A model generated the notes under the pieces. It searched no databases. It was not told the origin of the DNA and saw only the letters and a list, made by a program, of their open reading frames with translations. A stretch of DNA of 64,000 nt from Spirometra erinaceieuropaei (taxonomy: Eukaryota > Platyhelminthes > Cestoda > Diphyllobothriidea > Diphyllobothriidae): the NCBI GenBank assembly GCA_902702965.1, contig CACRXP010000612.1:124001-188000 (forward strand), given 5' to 3'. Position 1 is the stretch's first letter. Each line of letters starts with the position of its first letter. This document shows, one piece after another, positions 45,896 to 55,525 of the stretch. Position numbers and translations under genes: made by a program.

Positions 45896-46433
45896 ACGTC
45901 CCCAGCCGTGCTAATTTTCAGCCCAACATAGCGGATAAAACTGGTAAAGTGAAGGCACCAACCGACTCAGCATCTCCCAATCTTTTCTGCCGACACTGCA
46001 GTCATATGCGAACGTCACGCATCTGCTTGATGGGTTGCTTGTGAAATTGTCACAAAGACACCGGTAAACCAACGTATCATCATACACCAGCTTCCATCGT
46101 CCCAAATGCCGTCGCACATTCAGCCACTGCATGGGTCTACTTGGCCTCACGCGCCTCTACAGAAATGCGCGGTGATTCGTTGCAGACTGGACCGCATCAC
46201 TGCAAATTGTCCCATGAACGCATGCACACATATATCCACCTCCAACTCCACACAATGAAGGCACCAGTCGTGTAAATGAGGAGTGTGTTCTATGAAGCCT
46301 TCTCCTAGTGGAATCTGCACAGTCCACACTTTGCATGGAATCCGTCTGCGTGCGTAGGGGTTATGAATTCTGACGAGTTCCCTTCCCCTGACAGCCAAAT
46401 TAACAATCAGAAAACTGGTCGGCTGGTCCACAG
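45896..46433 (+). pseudogene. LINE finger region and 3' UTR, tandem unit 1
   Basis: Contains 'DSASPNLFCRHCSHMRTS' followed by RICLMGCL (finger 1 type, about 45960-46040). A second finger-like run in another frame reads PKCRRTFSHCMGLLGLTRLY (about 46095-46155). The rest is a non-coding tail with 'gcaccagtcgtgtaaatgag' and 'tgcgtaggggttatg'. Key His/Cys positions are partly lost. Repeated as the next feature with a 528-bp offset. Confidence 0.65.
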
Positions 46434-46925
46434 GCCTGCTAACCTTCCGCCAGACAGAGCGGATAAAACTAGCAACGTTACGACTGCAACCGACTCAGCA
46501 TCTCCCAACCTTTCCTGCCGACACTGCCGCCATATACGCACGTCACGCATCTACTTGATGGGTTGCTTGTGAATTCCTCTCAAAGACACCGGTAAACCAA
46601 CGTATCACCTTACGCCAGCTTCTATCATCGCTAATGCTGTCGCACATTCAGCCGCCGCATGGGCCTAATTGTCTCACGCGGAACTCCACGGAAATCTGCG
46701 CTGAATCGCTGCAGACTGGACCGCACCACATATAACCACCTCAACACCACACAAGAAAGGCACCAGCTATTTAAGTGGAAAGTGTGTTCTTCGACAACTA
46801 AATTTGGGATCTGCGCAGTTCACACGTTGTATGAAATCCATCTGCATGCGTAGGGGTTATGCACGCTGAGGAGGTCTCTATCCCTGATAGCCAAATTAGG
46901 CATCAGAAAACTGGTCGGCTGGTGC
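46434..46925 (+). pseudogene. LINE finger region and 3' UTR, tandem unit 2
   Basis: Direct copy of unit 1: 'DSASPNLSCRHCRHIRTS' followed by RIYLMGCL (about 46490-46570), then 'ttcagccgccgcatgggcct', 'cagactggaccgcacca', 'gcaccagctatttaagtgg' and the shared end 'cagaaaactggtcggctggt'. The unit-to-unit offset of 528 bp was measured at 'gcggataaaact' (45931 and 46459). Confidence 0.7.
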
Positions 46926-48089
46926 CCGAGAATGGAAAGAGTGCGTGATGTCGTCGTTCTCAGCGCGCATTACTCACCACAAAAACATTCGCCACACTTA
47001 AAGCTATTGCATTTCGCTAAAAGCTGCTACTTGGAAGACGGCCAACTATTGCGGCAATCAGGCTACCGTTTGATGTGGCCATTATGACACCTCCCCCTAG
47101 TTGGGTTCAGAGACATCCCCCTTTTTGTACAGTTGCACGCGGTGGACCAGGGGTTATGCTGACACTACTAAGTGCTGGTTCTTGCTGCGACAGCAACCCG
47201 GGCCCTCTTCCGCCTTAATTCCGTCATGATACAGGATTTTGGTGAGGAAGAAAAGAGTGAGAGAGGGGTAGAGAGAAGAAATTTTCTTCGTTTTGAAAGT
47301 ATAAGTCCAATTTGTCAGCAAAACATAAGTTCCATTCACTGAGTGCATAAAATAAGTTCAGAAATTACTCTAAATTTAACAAAGTACTACATAGAAGGAA
47401 ACTGCTATAGCGGCAACAATTTAAGCCCTAGTTTTTATATTTCTCTTTTCGCAAACAATATAGAGTGCCGGAAATAGAAATACGGAATGTCGATATGCCA
47501 ATGCAAAGCGGGCAAAGCACGAGAGAAGAATGATAAATTAGATAAATAATGCAAGCACCCATGATTCGTCAAATTATGGGTTGTGTGTGGCAGGAACTCA
47601 ATCGAACAATGCAATAAAAAGGTTTCTGCACTTTAATGAAAAGGGTCTCAATATGAAGGAGAAAATATAGGCTTGCTCACAAGGTAATACCAAAGTACCT
47701 GAAAGAGTATACCTCGTTAGGAAACATCTCTAAATATTAAGGACTAGGAGGGTGTCGCGGTCGGAAAATACACTGGATTGATTTCTGAGTATTCGCACGC
47801 TATCCATTTGCCTGCAGCTATACAGAGATATGGTCAAGGCCAGCATTTAGAAAGTGAAAGTATTACCGATATTTTAGACAGTGATCACCAACCACATAGT
47901 TCGCTAGGCAAAGCACAAATCTGTTATCTTTTAAAAGAAATATACGCGTATGACAACGGTCCGCTTCCCATATTGCCATGGAGCACACATTGGACAGCAT
48001 CGGTTAGGACAGTCATGCCCTCATGTCATTGCATGATATGTCCTATTTGTGTTTCTGCACGTATGTATAAATGTATTCGTTGTATACAG
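46926..48089. other. No recognised feature
   Basis: Plus frame 47778-48122 (114 codons) has no recognised domain and runs into a SINE. Nothing else identified. Confidence 0.35.
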
Positions 48090-48277
48090 GACAGGTTACC
48101 AGGCCCCTGGTTCAGTGGATAGAGGCGTTGGACCTCAAAAAAACAGGTTGCGGCACCGAGCCTGAGGTATTCCACACTTAAGAGGTTTGAATTGACTGGC
48201 TGACGACGGACGATAAGCCAGAATCTGCCATTCCATCCTCCCTTTTCGTTGTCGATAATAATATTCTGTCCATATAA
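48090..48277 (+). repeat. tRNA-derived SINE, body
   Basis: A-box-like TGGTTCAGTGGATAGAGGC (about 48109-48127) is followed by a decayed B box, 'gactggctgacgacgg', 'gataagccagaa', 'tgccattccatcctccc' and 'attctgtccatata'. The upstream module is missing. Confidence 0.75.
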
Positions 48278-48294
48278 ATGTATGCATATGTGCG

Positions 48295-49133
48295 CAGTAG
48301 GTGGGTTAACTCCTGAAATGTCAACCGAAATCACGAAATGAGTTTTTGAAGAAGGATTGTAAATTTAGTCCGCCGGCAACATTATTCTATAATATTTAAG
48401 TTACCTAAAGATGCCGGCCTTCAAGCAAAAATCCTTCTGACTGCATGCAAAATCAGTACAGGAAAAATAGGGGCTACTTAAGTAGCATGAATTTTTCTCT
48501 CACTGATTTTCAATACCCCTAAATGTTCCATTACATTTGATGGAAAACAAGCATACAATTATGCATTCTTTCGCTTATCTGGTAGAAAAGTACGTTTTCT
48601 TTAGAACCATTGATCGAAAAACACGGTTTAATACCGTTTTCAAAGTTTTCATAAAACTTTACAGTGAATTTGGTCCATATTGTTAACTTTACAAGCCACA
48701 TTGGCAAATGCGGAGACATGACGACTTATGAACGGCCATTTCACGATATCTAAAGGTCCCAAAATTAGAATCTTTTCTAAAAGCAGATAATAGTCCTCCT
48801 TTGAGTATAAAATTAAAAATAAACTAGTTTTTTTATGAAGTGGGCAAAAAATTGATTATTTTATGCATGTTTCCCAAAAATGTAACTGAACTATTAGGGG
48901 CATCGAAAATCAATGAGACAAATTCATGCTACATAAGTAGTCATTTTATCAGAGTAAAGTTTATGCATGCTGCCGAACGAAATTCATTCGGAAGCCGGCA
49001 GGTTGACATAGCTGAAATATTATAAAATTATGTTGCAGGCTGACTAGTTTTGCAACCCAATTTAATTAACCTTTTGAATAAAAAACGCTTGCCGAAAGTT
49101 ATGTTGACATCTAATGCGTTAGTCCGCCTACTG
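48295..49133. mobile_element. Palindromic TA-element, family 2
   Basis: Left CAGTAGGTGGGTTAACTCCT and right 'taatgcgttagtccgcctactg' before TA (49134-49135). TA is lost on the left (GCG precedes). Paired landmarks: 'ggctacttaagtagcatg' (48473) and 'catgctacataagtagtc' (48926). No transposase. The right end abuts the PLE 3' tail. Confidence 0.75.
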
Positions 49134-49139
49134 TATGTA

Positions 49140-49693
49140 GGAGTATAAAAAGACGACAGAAAGGTGGCCGCCAGTACCAACTGTTTATTTCGTCAACGCT
49201 TTGAACATTCGCGCAAAGCCATTCTCAAAAAATAAATTAATAGGTACAAATCAACGCATATTTAACTCATCTTTGTCGGGGATGACCTCTGGCTGCGCTG
49301 TTAATTTGTTCACGCAATATTTCACAGGGTACTTGCAGGTGGATCTATTGTTCGATTGGGTCCTCAGCTGAATGCCACGCTTTTCGCAGCATGCGCGAAA
49401 CACCGCCGTTTGGCGGGCCTAATGTTTTCACGCACCTCAAGTTAAAGCCCTGCTCTGTGGAGGAGACGAGGGCAGCTACCAAAAAGAGTGTATGCTTACA
49501 TCCCACAGGTTACTCGCGATGGTTCAATCTCGTGTGAATCTGTTTCCCGCATATCCAGTAAATGAGCTTCGTCTTCTGATTTATCGAAGTCGGGTCTTTA
49601 GGGTGCATATGTTGCCGGCGACTTTTTTGCTTCAGGTCTCTGAGCGAGACCAATCCTAATTTCGCCACATACGGCACTGCCCGCCAGCACTCC
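49140..49693 (-). pseudogene. Penelope-like element, linker, nuclease C-terminus and 3' end
   Basis: The minus strand out of the gap reads VPYVAKLGLVSLRDLKQK and 'RRQHMHPKDPTSINQ', the PLE linker preceding the GIY-YIG domain. After degenerate codons come 'VKTLGPPNGGVSRMLRKAWH', then SAEDPIE and 'LQVPCEILREQI', corresponding to the C-terminal 'vKvLG......R...EAWHS...I...I.L...Y..L' block. The GIY-YIG core between them is lost or scrambled. Near 49150-49215 the minus strand has 'gcgaatgttcaaagcg' and 'gaaataaacag', a PLE-like 3' terminus. Dead copy, 5' side hidden by the gap. Confidence 0.6.
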
Positions 49694-49766
49694 NNNNNNN
49701 NNNNNNNNNNNNNNNNNNNNNNNNNNNNNNNNNNNNNNNNNNNNNNNNNNNNNNNNNNNNNNNNNN
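49694..49766. other. Assembly gap (73 N)
   Basis: Run of N between PLE sequence and a palindromic-element remnant. Confidence 1.
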
Positions 49767-49779
49767 CGTTACACATGCA

Positions 49780-50350
49780 TTTAGGCTTTATAAACTACAC
49801 GTCGTACATTTTCTTTGGATGAAAAACCATATATACCTCCACGGCATTACGAGGAGATCATATACGGTTCATAAAATTTAACAGTGAACTTGAACCGTAT
49901 TGCCAACTGTACGAAAAAAACTACTAAATTTGTAAACAAAAGGGTTAACGTACAGGCATTTCACGATATTAAAAAATCCCACAATTAGGAAATTTTTCAA
50001 AACCAAATTATACCCCTCTGTTTGAGTACAAAATTGAAAGCAGACGTCATTCTCTACCAAATAGGCAAAACAATGTCTATATTTATACATGCCTTCTACA
50101 AAATAGAACTAAATTTGTATGGGCATCAAAAATCAAGGAGGAAATGCATGCAATTTTATTAAATATTTTAAACGGTATTTTTTGCATGCAGCCGTAAAGG
50201 ATGTCTGAAAGCCGGCATCATCAGGCAACTGGATTATTATGATATTTTGATGCAAAATATTAAGCTCTACAACCCTACTTAATTTGGCTGTTTGGAATGA
50301 AAATACATTTCGAAATTTCGTTTAACATTTCATGACTTAGCCTACCCAAT
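49780..50350. mobile_element. Palindromic TA-element, family 2, right part
   Basis: Aligns with the right half of 59429-60395: 'gaccgtattgcc'-like start, 'cacaattaggaaatttttc', 'gggcatcaaaaatcaaggag', 'gaaatgcatgc', 'tgcatgcagccgtaaagga' and the end 'taacatttcatgacttagcc'. The left part is lost at the gap. Confidence 0.65.
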
Positions 50351-51329
50351 ATACGTATATGTATACGGATAGATATTACGTAATCTACAATGAGAAAGGG
50401 TTTTAATAACGCCCAAAATCCTTCTTACGCTAAGGTTGCTGACCCTGCATCCAGGAGTGTTAAACTGCGTCAAATGGCATGGCTTGCTTAATAAATTAGT
50501 TTTACTAACAAAGGAGAAGCTTTTCGTATCGACAACAATTAACAAAAGATGGACTTCTGTGTGCATCAAAGAGGAAAAGTAGAGCACAACGAAAAACTAG
50601 CGAAAAATTAATATAAATTACAATACATCAGTATTATGTCAACCAAACTGCCTGTTACATATAAAAACTAGAAGTCGTCAGTAGTTAGTTGTTAAGATTT
50701 TAACCACGCATTGAGTGTACACGTTGCTAACTACAAATAGTTTTAGTGCCATATGCTAATTTTTTTGACCATAATAGATATATTTTGGTGAAATGCATGA
50801 CATGGCTTACCAGTAGGTCTCCCAGCAGTTTCCTTTGCTTTATGACATGAACGAAAATTTTAAATTTTATTACGTTTTAATTTTCCCAGCGATTAATCGC
50901 CAACTTAAAGTAAATCGGGTTGAAATATAGACGCAATTATATTTGTAGCGTGTTAATTTTCTCAGCAATTAACCGCCATTTTAGAGCAAATCTGGTTAAA
51001 CAGTGGACGAAAATATATATACAAATATTTGGGACGCTGTTCGAGTAGGTTTCAAGTCCATTGTAAAACCATGGCGGGCTTTTCAGCGACTGTTTGTGGC
51101 ACCTTTAAGCAGCTAAAATAAGTCTTTCCCTTAATGATATATTTGTGAATATCCGTACATTAGTGACTGTCTCTATCTTGTAAAAGTAATGTGTTATGTT
51201 ACATGGCTGATCTTACATATTTTCATAGCAAATGTTGAACGGTATCTGAATATGTTTGGTTTGAGGGAAAAAAACTCTACTTTACATGTCTTTTGATGAG
51301 GAAATTAGAGATCCTCCCGGACATTTATA
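50351..51329. other. No recognised feature
   Basis: AT-rich. A short local doublet ('attttcccagcgattaatcgcc' near 50880 and 'ttctcagcaattaaccgcc' near 50960) suggests a small tandem duplication. Otherwise nothing. Confidence 0.4.
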
Positions 51330-51795
51330 CATATACAGACATGCCGTGCTACCTGTGGCGGGTTTGCCTGGTCTTTTGGCGTGGTGGGCACTACCGATCG
51401 TCGGGCAGTGTTCTTTGCAATGAACCCGTCAGGGTACCCGTTTTCTAGAAGGAAGTCCAGGATTTTTACGATCTTCTCCTCTATGCTATCTGTTGTATAT
51501 CATCACATCTTCGATATTGGTAGCGGAAGTTTGAAGTTGTCCCCAATAATTTAATTTAAATCGATATTCCGATCGACCCATATCTCGTTTAAGTGCACTG
51601 CTTACGGGAACTTGCGGCATTCCCCTGTTGGGCAGGCAACAACGCGAGTATTTTCACGCAAACTTGTATCTAACGTCAAGTGCGTGTATGTTACTTGGGA
51701 TAGAAAATTGCGTCTGATCACCGCTGACTGAAATTTTTCTCAGTTTGGCCACAGTAAACGGCACCACAATGAGCACAGGACTTGACTAATCGAAA
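51330..51795 (-). pseudogene. Penelope-like element fragments in permuted order
   Basis: In minus-strand order: KSCAHCGAVYCGQTEKN (GIY-YIG core, from about 51785), then degenerate codons with TRVVACPTGECRKFP and 'HLNEIWVDRNIDLN' (nuclease C-terminus). Without a break it continues into TTDSIEEKIVKILDFLLENG and YPDGFIAKN (51510-51405), which matches the RT-end block ('SVDSVEKEIKIIESLIRQNG' + YPDRFIAKN) that normally lies before the nuclease. Stops interrupt several places. The order nuclease-then-RT end suggests the junction of two head-to-tail copies. Confidence 0.7.
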
Positions 51796-51837
51796 TGAGT
51801 TATCACCGCTATCTTACGATGAAAAGGAAGCATTTTA

Positions 51838-52095
51838 TGAGGCAGAATAACATTACTCAAAAAACAACGAAGCCTGAAATGGCCAATTCTGACCTACTAG
51901 CCTTCGTCACTTAGTCAAACCCAGCGCCAAGACGGCGCAACTGGTACTCGATCAAACAGCCTCCTAAATACACGTCCAACATCTTTAACCATTGAGCTGC
52001 GGGCTCGTTGCCCTGTCGATCGAGATCGAGTTAATGCAATGGAAGCGGTGCGCTCGCTCACTCATCGCACCACGGAACTCACCCTTCCTGTTTGT
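51838..52095 (-). repeat. tRNA-derived SINE, antisense, module plus body
   Basis: The plus strand reads 'ggcagaataacattac', 'gaaatggccaattctgacc', 'ccattgagctgcgggctcg' (A box antisense), 'ttgccctgtcgatcgagatc', 'gcaatggaagcggtgcgctcg' and 'cacggaactcaccc'. That is the full module-linker-body order of 8464-8781 on the minus strand. Confidence 0.75.
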
Positions 52096-53749
52096 TCCTT
52101 TGAATGCAGTTACCCCAAGAAATATAATTTTTTTCTGTCTGACACGTTCTGTGGAAAACATAGTGACCTTTATTACGTAAATGCTCGATGCTGGTTCCCA
52201 GTTCGTAATCAGATTTCACTTAGTATGCAATAAACAACTAACATTTCGAGCTTGCTGAAAAACTGATATTCATTGCGCACTTAAGCGGAGGCCGTGTGAA
52301 TTATTCTGTATTGATAAGTGTGAAAAGAATATTAATTTTCCGTTCTGTTTTAAATGCGAGTTACGTTTTGCAAATCTGACAGCTGCCTGGAAAACCGGCC
52401 TCAGTAATTTCCCACGATGCCCAATATTTTTTCCAGAGAAACTGTTTGCCTTTAAATATTCACAAAGTATAAATTATAACAATAGGCACCTTTTTATCCC
52501 AATCGCGGGTGTGTGCACAATCCCTACAGAAGGCCAGCCAGGCGTGAGAAGAACAGGGCTTTACTATCCTTTGTGCCTTTTCATGACCAACGGATGCAGG
52601 TAGCAGTTTATTCAAACCAAGCCGAGTTAAATGGACAGAACAGCCAAAAGTCTGGTGTGAGCTGTCACCACTTGACGGCGTCCCTGAGCCACTTTCGTGC
52701 GTCTTAATACCGTTGGACTTTGAGGTGCGCACCGTTCCCAAATAAACATTTGAAAACTGGTCACGAAACTGAAGGCCGCTCCAAGAGAGAAAAAAATAAA
52801 TGTCATCTACCGGGTCCAGTGCTACTCCTGGGAAGTGAACTACCTCGGTGTTTGTGGCAAATGATTACTGTCTCGTGTTCACAAACACATGTGACCGTTG
52901 AGGGGAATAGACCCATTATGTTTTGGATGGCAAAACACTGCGCTGATGCTAACATTATGAGTTAAGGAGGTACTCGCGTAACGAGGGAATCAATCGAAAC
53001 CTAGCAAACGACGACTGATTCACTGAACCGCTTGGTCGCCTTTCCACAAGCCTGCCAAGCCCTTTGTCGGCAGCCTCACGAGCAAATACACGGATATTTA
53101 CGACGGACATGGAAGTAGCAACAACAAGAAGAAGGCGGAGTCATCAATATTGCTGCAGCAACCCCTACTCCGGCAGACGGAGAAAGGTGCAGCCAGGAAA
53201 CGCAAAATGGTAAGAAATTCAGCCCGACAACTAAGGTTATTGCGATGGCCAGCAACTTTTGAATGCCATCTACAACGCAAGACGTGCAGATTAACAACAG
53301 CCAACCTTCCTCCTCCACCCAGGTGATTATCGAGATAATCCTTATGTGTATGCGGTCAATTAGAGCCTAAGCCGATTAGCGCTTCCTTTCTAGGCACTGT
53401 CAAAATAACTCCGTATAACTTAGGCCGTGTTAACGTGAACATCAGGACATTATAATTACTGTATAACGCAGTGCAGTCCCCACGGCGACGGACGATTGTC
53501 TGATTTCAAAACAAAATCGTGGTGCTCGAGGGGGCTTTTGTAGTTTGTTCTATGCATGGGGACTCGAATTTATCTACTTTTATTATACACGCACATATTT
53601 ACAAATTTCAAAACCGGCCATCCATAAAGATATAATTAGGAATAAATAATTTTTGAAAAACGGTAAAATTCATTTTGTCAAATTTCCAGTTGGGTTTCCC
53701 AGCCCATCTTCGGACAACGGCCGTGCAAAAACAATCAACTTTAAGACTA
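52096..53749. other. No recognised feature
   Basis: Minus frames at 53076-53318 are hydrophobic by translation, but the DNA is a low-complexity caacaacaagaagaagg-type stretch. No domain recognised elsewhere. Confidence 0.35.
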
Positions 53750-54397
53750 AGTCTGACAAAGGATTCTATGACTGGTTCAAGTCATTTTCTTGGGATTGGT
53801 TGAGTCCATTTAAATATGTCCTCAACGATTTTGTATGTGACATCTAGATCAATATGCCGGTTGATGCATGCCTCATCTCAGTGTCTTGACATCAGGAATT
53901 CGCTATCCTTCCTTACTGGGTATGCGACAACAGTGCGAGTGAATTCTCGTGAAAATGTGTGCCCACTGTCCATCTGGGATAGATGGTCGTGTCTCTTGAA
54001 CGTTAACTGATGTTCTTGTACACGAGTTGGGACAGATTTCCCAGTTGAGCCACAATAGACGGCATCACAAATAGAACATGTGATTTGTAACACAAAACCC
54101 TTTATATTGAGGTAACTAAACCTGTCCTTAGGGTATACAAGCTGTGTGCGTAGGATGGTTGCCGGCTGGCGTGCTAGGTGTATCTGGTACTTTTTTTAAT
54201 AATCTTTTGACTAGCTCGGTTACATTTTTCACATATGAGAGAAAACGCTAGGTGTTTGGTTTTGCTGAGCGATTGGCCGTAGCATTGGAATTACCTATTC
54301 TCTTGAACTCCTGCTGTCTCATGCATTGACGCATAAAGTCATGCGGATACTCGTTTTGGGAGATCAAGTTTTTATTTCTGCTCGATAACTTGTTTCA
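53750..54397 (-). pseudogene. Penelope-like element, linker plus GIY-YIG nuclease
   Basis: The minus strand, with shifts, reads LISQNEYPHDFMRQCM (RT end), 'RFLSYVKNVTELVKRLLKK' (linker), then ITCSICDAVYCGSTGKSVP and TRVQEHQLTFKRHDHLSQ (GIY-YIG core with R..EH). It ends with 'SGHTFSREFTRTVVAYPV' and, after a TGA, DEACINRHIDLDVTYKIV. This is the normal PLE domain order and the most complete antisense copy in the window. One stop and at least one frameshift make it dead. Confidence 0.75.
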
Positions 54398-54790
54398 TCA
54401 GACCCGCGGGTTTTGGCTCGATTCAGAATGCTGTAGACTATACTTCGTTTGCAATTTGCCATCTCCTCGGGACTGGTTAAGCCAGATTAATATTTTTTTA
54501 ACGATTTTGAATATGGCATCGGGATCGATATGCCGGTTGATGCATGCCTCGTCTGAGTACATTACCTGCTGGAATTCGCAACCGCCCCTATTGGGCAGGC
54601 GGCAATAACGCGAGTGGTTTCCCATGCAAATTTTTTGCCAAGTGCTTATGATGTGCACAGTCACCTGGAAGAGATGGTCGCGTCCCTCCTACCTAACTAA
54701 TATTTATATATACGGGTGGGGACAGATTTCCTAGTGTGTTCACAATAGACGACATCACAACTGGCACACGGGATTTTACAGACAACGTTT
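54398..54790 (-). pseudogene. Penelope-like element, second nuclease copy directly upstream
   Basis: The minus strand reads 'VCKIPCASCDVVYCEHTRKS' + VP (about 54770-54715), a GIY-YIG core diverged from the 54.05-kb copy. An open frame follows (54398-54664) with 'CEFQQVMYSDEACINRHIDP' and DAIFKIVKKILIWLNQS. Its C-terminus is followed at once by the RT-end block of the next feature down (NEYPHDF, about 54345). The two copies are therefore head to tail on the minus strand. Confidence 0.7.
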
Positions 54791-55237
54791 TTCTTGTGGT
54801 GTGCAATCTGTGTGCTTACGGTAGTTGATGAATGGTGTGTCACATGTATCTGGTGATTTCTGGATGCGTTTCGACTAGTTCAGATGCAATGTTCATGCAT
54901 GGAAGAGTTGGTCAGGGCTTAGCGAAAAAGCAATAAGTTTCTCTAAGTATCTTAACCGTTTATGCGAGCACGACTTATTATTTCAGAGAAACCTTCCGCC
55001 TTCACCTTATCATCTTGGCATCAATACCACCTCATTATTCACTCTGCATATGCCAGTAAGACGTTTGCTGTCTAGGTTACCAGATGTGCGGTTCTAGTTG
55101 GGACTCGGAATTGGAGTGTGATGGCCGATACGTCCGCAATGAATGTCGAACAACTGTTAAGGTAAACTACAGAGTATTGTCAAAAAAGGTCTTAACGATA
55201 ATCATTATAAAGATTAATCCTTGTTAGGAATGGTTTT
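54791..55237. other. No recognised feature
   Basis: May hold eroded PLE sequence at its left edge; nothing specific. Confidence 0.35.
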
Positions 55238-55525
55238 TTCCAATATCATGCGCCACTGTGCGGCATCTGGTTGAGCTCGACAGAAATCCCGCAGGGCACG
55301 ACGCGAATAGTGGGTTTGGTGGCACGATCGGTGACCTCCCCTCTACCACAGCATATTTCTAATCGTGACCGACAGGACAGTGGTTAGTGGCATTGACTAA
55401 CAGGCAGCAGAATCGAGCCCAGTTTGTTCTACATTCCTGTGTTGGATATGACTGGCTGAAAGCGGTTAATAAGCCAAAAAGTGTCCATTCCAGCATCCAT
55501 TGACTTTGTCTGTTAATATAAATTC
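55238..55525 (+). repeat. tRNA-derived SINE, module plus body
   Basis: 'aatatcatgcgccactgtgc', 'ggttgagctcgaca', 'cacgatcggtgacc', 'cctctaccacagcatatttc' and 'cgaccgacaggacagtgg' (linker fused to the A box by a deletion). It ends with 'gaatcgagccc' (B box), 'gactggctgaaagcgg' and 'taataagccaaaa'. Confidence 0.75.

Noticed and set aside
46147..46431. 94-codon minus-strand frame
   Set aside because: Antisense to the LINE finger/3' UTR unit, and the tandem copy does not keep it.
53076..53318. Small hydrophobic membrane protein on the minus strand
   Set aside because: The hydrophobicity follows from a purine-rich low-complexity plus strand. A second frame overlaps it and there is no start context or family resemblance.
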